Source of the DNA: Bacillota bacterium
Lineage (GTDB): Bacteria; Bacillota; Clostridia; Lachnospirales; Lachnospiraceae
DNA length: 64,000 nt
Direction of reading: 5' to 3'
NCBI GenBank assembly: GCA_023398375.1
Contig: JAEWSH010000073.1
Location: 1-64,000 of the forward strand
How positions within the stretch are numbered: the first letter of the stretch is position 1; each line of letters opens with the position of its first letter. This document shows, one piece after another, positions 61,521-64,000 of the stretch. Position numbers and translations under genes: made by a program. The notes below the pieces were generated by a model. It did not search any database. It saw only the letters and a list, made by a program, of their open reading frames with translations, and was not told where the DNA came from.

Positions 61521-64000
61521 ATGGCATTTACGCATCTTCATGTGCATACAGAATATAGTTTGCTGGATGGTTCGAACAAAATAAAAGAATGTGTGAAACG
61601 TGTGAAGGAATTGGGCATGGATAGTGTTGCAATTACAGATCATGGAGTTATGTATGGGGTAATAGATTTTTACCGGGCAGCGCATGAAGCGGGCATCAAA
61701 CCGATTTTGGGCTGTGAAGTCTATGTGGCACCAAATTCCAGATTTGATAAAGAATTGACCGGCGGTGAGGACCGTTATTATCATTTGGTGTTACTGGCTG
61801 AAAATAATACAGGATATGCCAATCTGATGAAAATAGTGAGCCGCGGATTTACGGAGGGGTACTATTATAAACCACGTGTCGATATGGAAATATTAAAGCA
61901 ATACCATGAAGGTATTATTGCATTATCTGCATGTCTTGCCGGTGAAGTACAAAGATATATAACGAAAGGTCTGGTGGAAGAAGCAAAGAAATGTGCAAAG
62001 AAGTATGAGAACTGTTTTGGAAAGGGCAATTATTTTCTGGAGATGCAGGACCATGGGATTCCAGAGCAAAGAACAGTGAATACTGCGTTGCTTACGATGA
62101 GCAAGGAGCTTGATATTCCACTTGTCGTAACGAATGATATCCACTACACTTATCGGGATGACGAGAAGTCACATGATATTCTTCTTTGTATTCAGACAGG
62201 AAAGAAAGTAACGGATGAAGACCGTATGCGCTATGATGGCGGGCAGTATTATGTAAAGAGCGAAGACGAGATGCACCTGTTGTTCCCATATGCACAGGAA
62301 GCGCTGGAGAATACGCATAAAATTGCGGAGCGCTGTAATGTAGAGATAGAATTTGGAGTAACCAAACTGCCGAAATATGAGGTGCCCGAAGGATTTAATT
62401 CTTGGACATATCTTGAAAAACTATGTTTTGACGGGCTGGGGGACAGATACCCTGATGATGACGGTACATTAAAAGAAAGACTGGAGTATGAACTTAATAC
62501 CATACAAAAAATGGGATATGTGGATTATTTTCTGATCGTATGGGATTTTATAAATTGGGCGAAAAAAAATGGAATACCGGTGGGACCTGGCAGAGGTTCA
62601 GCGGCAGGGAGTATTGTGTCTTATTGTCTGGAAATCACAGATATTGATCCAGTCAAGTACAATCTTTTGTTTGAACGCTTCCTGAATCCGGAACGTGTCT
62701 CCATGCCTGATATTGATATTGATTTCTGCTATGAGAGACGCCAGGAAGTCATTGATTATGTGGGGAGAAAATATGGCGCTGATAAAGTGGTGCAAATTGT
62801 AACATTTGGTACTATGGCGGCAAAGGGAGTTATCAGAGATGTAGGGCGTGCTATGGATCTCCCATACGCATATGTGGATACTATTGCAAAAATGATACCA
62901 AATGAACTGAATATTACAATTGACAGAGCACTTAACATAAATCCGGAATTTCGTGGGCTTTATGAAAGAGAGGAACAAGTACATTTTCTGATTGATATGT
63001 GTAAACGTTTGGAAGGATTGCCAAGGCATACTTCCATGCATGCGGCAGGTGTCGTTATCTGTCAGAAAGCAGCCGATGAATTTGTTCCGCTGTCGCGGGG
63101 GTCTGACGGTTCTATTACAACACAGTTCACAATGACGACATTGGAAGAACTGGGACTGTTAAAAATGGATTTCTTAGGCTTGCGGACTTTGACCGTCATT
63201 CAGAATGCAGTACGGTTCGTTGAACAGTCAACGGGCACTAAGCTTGATATGGATCAGATTGATTATGATGATAAAGCTGTGCTTGCTTCGATCGGAACCG
63301 GACGGACGGATGGTCTGTTTCAATTGGAAAGTGCAGGAATGAAGAACTTCATGAAAGAATTGAAGCCACAGAATCTGGAGGATGTAATTGCGGGAATATC
63401 TCTATATCGACCAGGTCCGATGGATTTTATTCCTAAATATATCAAAGGAAAGAACAGTAATGATGCTATTACATATTCCTGTCCGCAGCTGGAGCCGATC
63501 CTGGCACCAACATATGGATGTATTGTTTATCAGGAACAGGTTATGCAGATCGTGCGGGATCTTGGTGGTTATACATTAGGACGAAGCGACCTGGTCCGTC
63601 GAGCAATGTCAAAGAAAAAACAATATGTAATGGAAAAGGAACGGGAGAATTTTATTCATGGTAATGTGGAAGAAGGTGTCCCGGGATGCGAGGCCAATGG
63701 AATCTTACCAGAGGTTGCAAGTAAAATATATGATGATATGATGGATTTTGCTAAGTACGCATTTAACAAATCCCATGCAGCGTGTTATGCGGTCGTTTCC
63801 TATCAAACGGCATATTTAAAGTATTACTATCCAGTCGAATTTATGGCAGCATTACTGACTTCTGTAATTGATAATCCGGGTAAAGTAGCTGGTTATATTC
63901 TGACCTGCCGAAATATGAACATTACGATCCTGCCTCCGGATATCAATGAGGGAGAAGCTGGATTTTCAGTATCTGACGGTGCGATCCGTTATGCATTAAC
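61521..64000 (+). CDS. dnaE: DNA polymerase III alpha subunit (partial, runs off the window)
   Basis: The frame from ATG 61521 stays open to 64000, about 826 codons, so the 3' end is outside. AAAGGAGG lies 6 nt upstream. The N-terminal PHP domain reads FTHLHVHTEYSLLDG and ITDHGVMYG; the polymerase catalytic region includes GPGRGSAAGSIVSY and MPDIDIDF; HTSMHAAGV and YNLLFERFLNPERV agree with DnaE. In Firmicutes DnaE works with PolC at the fork. Nothing in the visible part suggests a frameshift. Confidence 0.95.
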   Translation, partial: MAFTHLHVHTEYSLLDGSNKIKECVKRVKELGMDSVAITDHGVMYGVIDFYRAAHEAGIKPILGCEVYVAPNSRFDKELTGGEDRYYHLVLLAENNTGYANLMKIVSRGFTEGYYYKPRVDMEILKQYHEGIIALSACLAGEVQRYITKGLVEEAKKCAKKYENCFGKGNYFLEMQDHGIPEQRTVNTALLTMSKELDIPLVVTNDIHYTYRDDEKSHDILLCIQTGKKVTDEDRMRYDGGQYYVKSEDEMHLLFPYAQEALENTHKIAERCNVEIEFGVTKLPKYEVPEGFNSWTYLEKLCFDGLGDRYPDDDGTLKERLEYELNTIQKMGYVDYFLIVWDFINWAKKNGIPVGPGRGSAAGSIVSYCLEITDIDPVKYNLLFERFLNPERVSMPDIDIDFCYERRQEVIDYVGRKYGADKVVQIVTFGTMAAKGVIRDVGRAMDLPYAYVDTIAKMIPNELNITIDRALNINPEFRGLYEREEQVHFLIDMCKRLEGLPRHTSMHAAGVVICQKAADEFVPLSRGSDGSITTQFTMTTLEELGLLKMDFLGLRTLTVIQNAVRFVEQSTGTKLDMDQIDYDDKAVLASIGTGRTDGLFQLESAGMKNFMKELKPQNLEDVIAGISLYRPGPMDFIPKYIKGKNSNDAITYSCPQLEPILAPTYGCIVYQEQVMQIVRDLGGYTLGRSDLVRRAMSKKKQYVMEKERENFIHGNVEEGVPGCEANGILPEVASKIYDDMMDFAKYAFNKSHAACYAVVSYQTAYLKYYYPVEFMAALLTSVIDNPGKVAGYILTCRNMNITILPPDINEGEAGFSVSDGAIRYAL

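Overview
The window is AT-rich, densely coding Firmicute DNA. The gene content fits an anaerobic, spore-forming, gut-type clostridium, most likely a Lachnospiraceae member. The signs are Shine-Dalgarno sites of AGGAGG type, many intrinsic terminators, two YesM/YesN-type two-component systems tied to sugar ABC transporters, a SAM-I (S-box) riboswitch before metK, a BclA/TNF-like surface protein and DUF4422/galE polysaccharide genes. The assignment rests on gene families and style only; no 16S or tRNA gene is present.

Layout. (1) 1-8954: a carbohydrate-use operon with an esterase, a family-1 sugar ABC importer (binding protein and two permeases), a sensor kinase, an ADP-ribosylglycohydrolase-family protein and an AraC-type response regulator. 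It is preceded by a strong promoter whose -10 region overlaps a 22-bp perfect palindrome. (2) 8974-13339: small membrane proteins around an ECF sigma factor / membrane protein / ABC exporter cluster. (3) 13476-16121: a minus-strand XRE-TPR regulator and an unrecognised 415-residue protein with a Gly/Ala/Ser-rich hydrophobic segment. (4) 16338-21387: PanE-like reductase, VOC protein, TraX-like acyltransferase, and a VanR/VanS-like system with a DUF2007 protein. (5) 21409-25806: a HAD pseudogene cut off by a hairpin repeat, then a glycine betaine/proline ABC importer and its MarR regulator. (6) 25997-31003: DNRLRE/TNF-like surface protein, ndk, a Na+/alanine symporter, an AraC-GyrI regulator and a YoaK-family membrane protein.

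(7) 31243-40970: a second sugar system. A membrane-anchored solute-binding-like protein without a lipobox Cys, a YesM kinase and a YesN regulator form a putative three-component sensor. They are followed by a ribose/xylose/galactose-type ABC importer and a zinc polyol dehydrogenase. (8) 41056-49195: CAT-family acetyltransferase, SstT-like symporter, DUF4422 glycosyltransferase, sugar nucleotidyltransferase, galE, hemolysin III and a small alarmone synthetase. A ~382-bp foldback element lies between galE and its terminator. (9) 49192-53689: an ECF sigma/anti-sigma pair, a Thr/Glu/Ala repeat lipoprotein, a coiled-coil membrane protein and a flavin reductase. (10) 53760-64000: cupin regulator, Y-family polymerase, LysM-G5-M23 cell-wall hydrolase, murA, HD-GYP phosphodiesterase, S-box-metK, and dnaE running off the right edge.

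The most unusual material is between genes: the galE foldback element, a structured repeat inside the glycine betaine operon, a dispersed hairpin family that ends a HAD gene, and a promoter/operator palindrome. The least recognisable protein is the orphan at 14874-16121. Starts were chosen from ribosome-binding sites where several were possible. Family calls are from sequence motifs read by eye.
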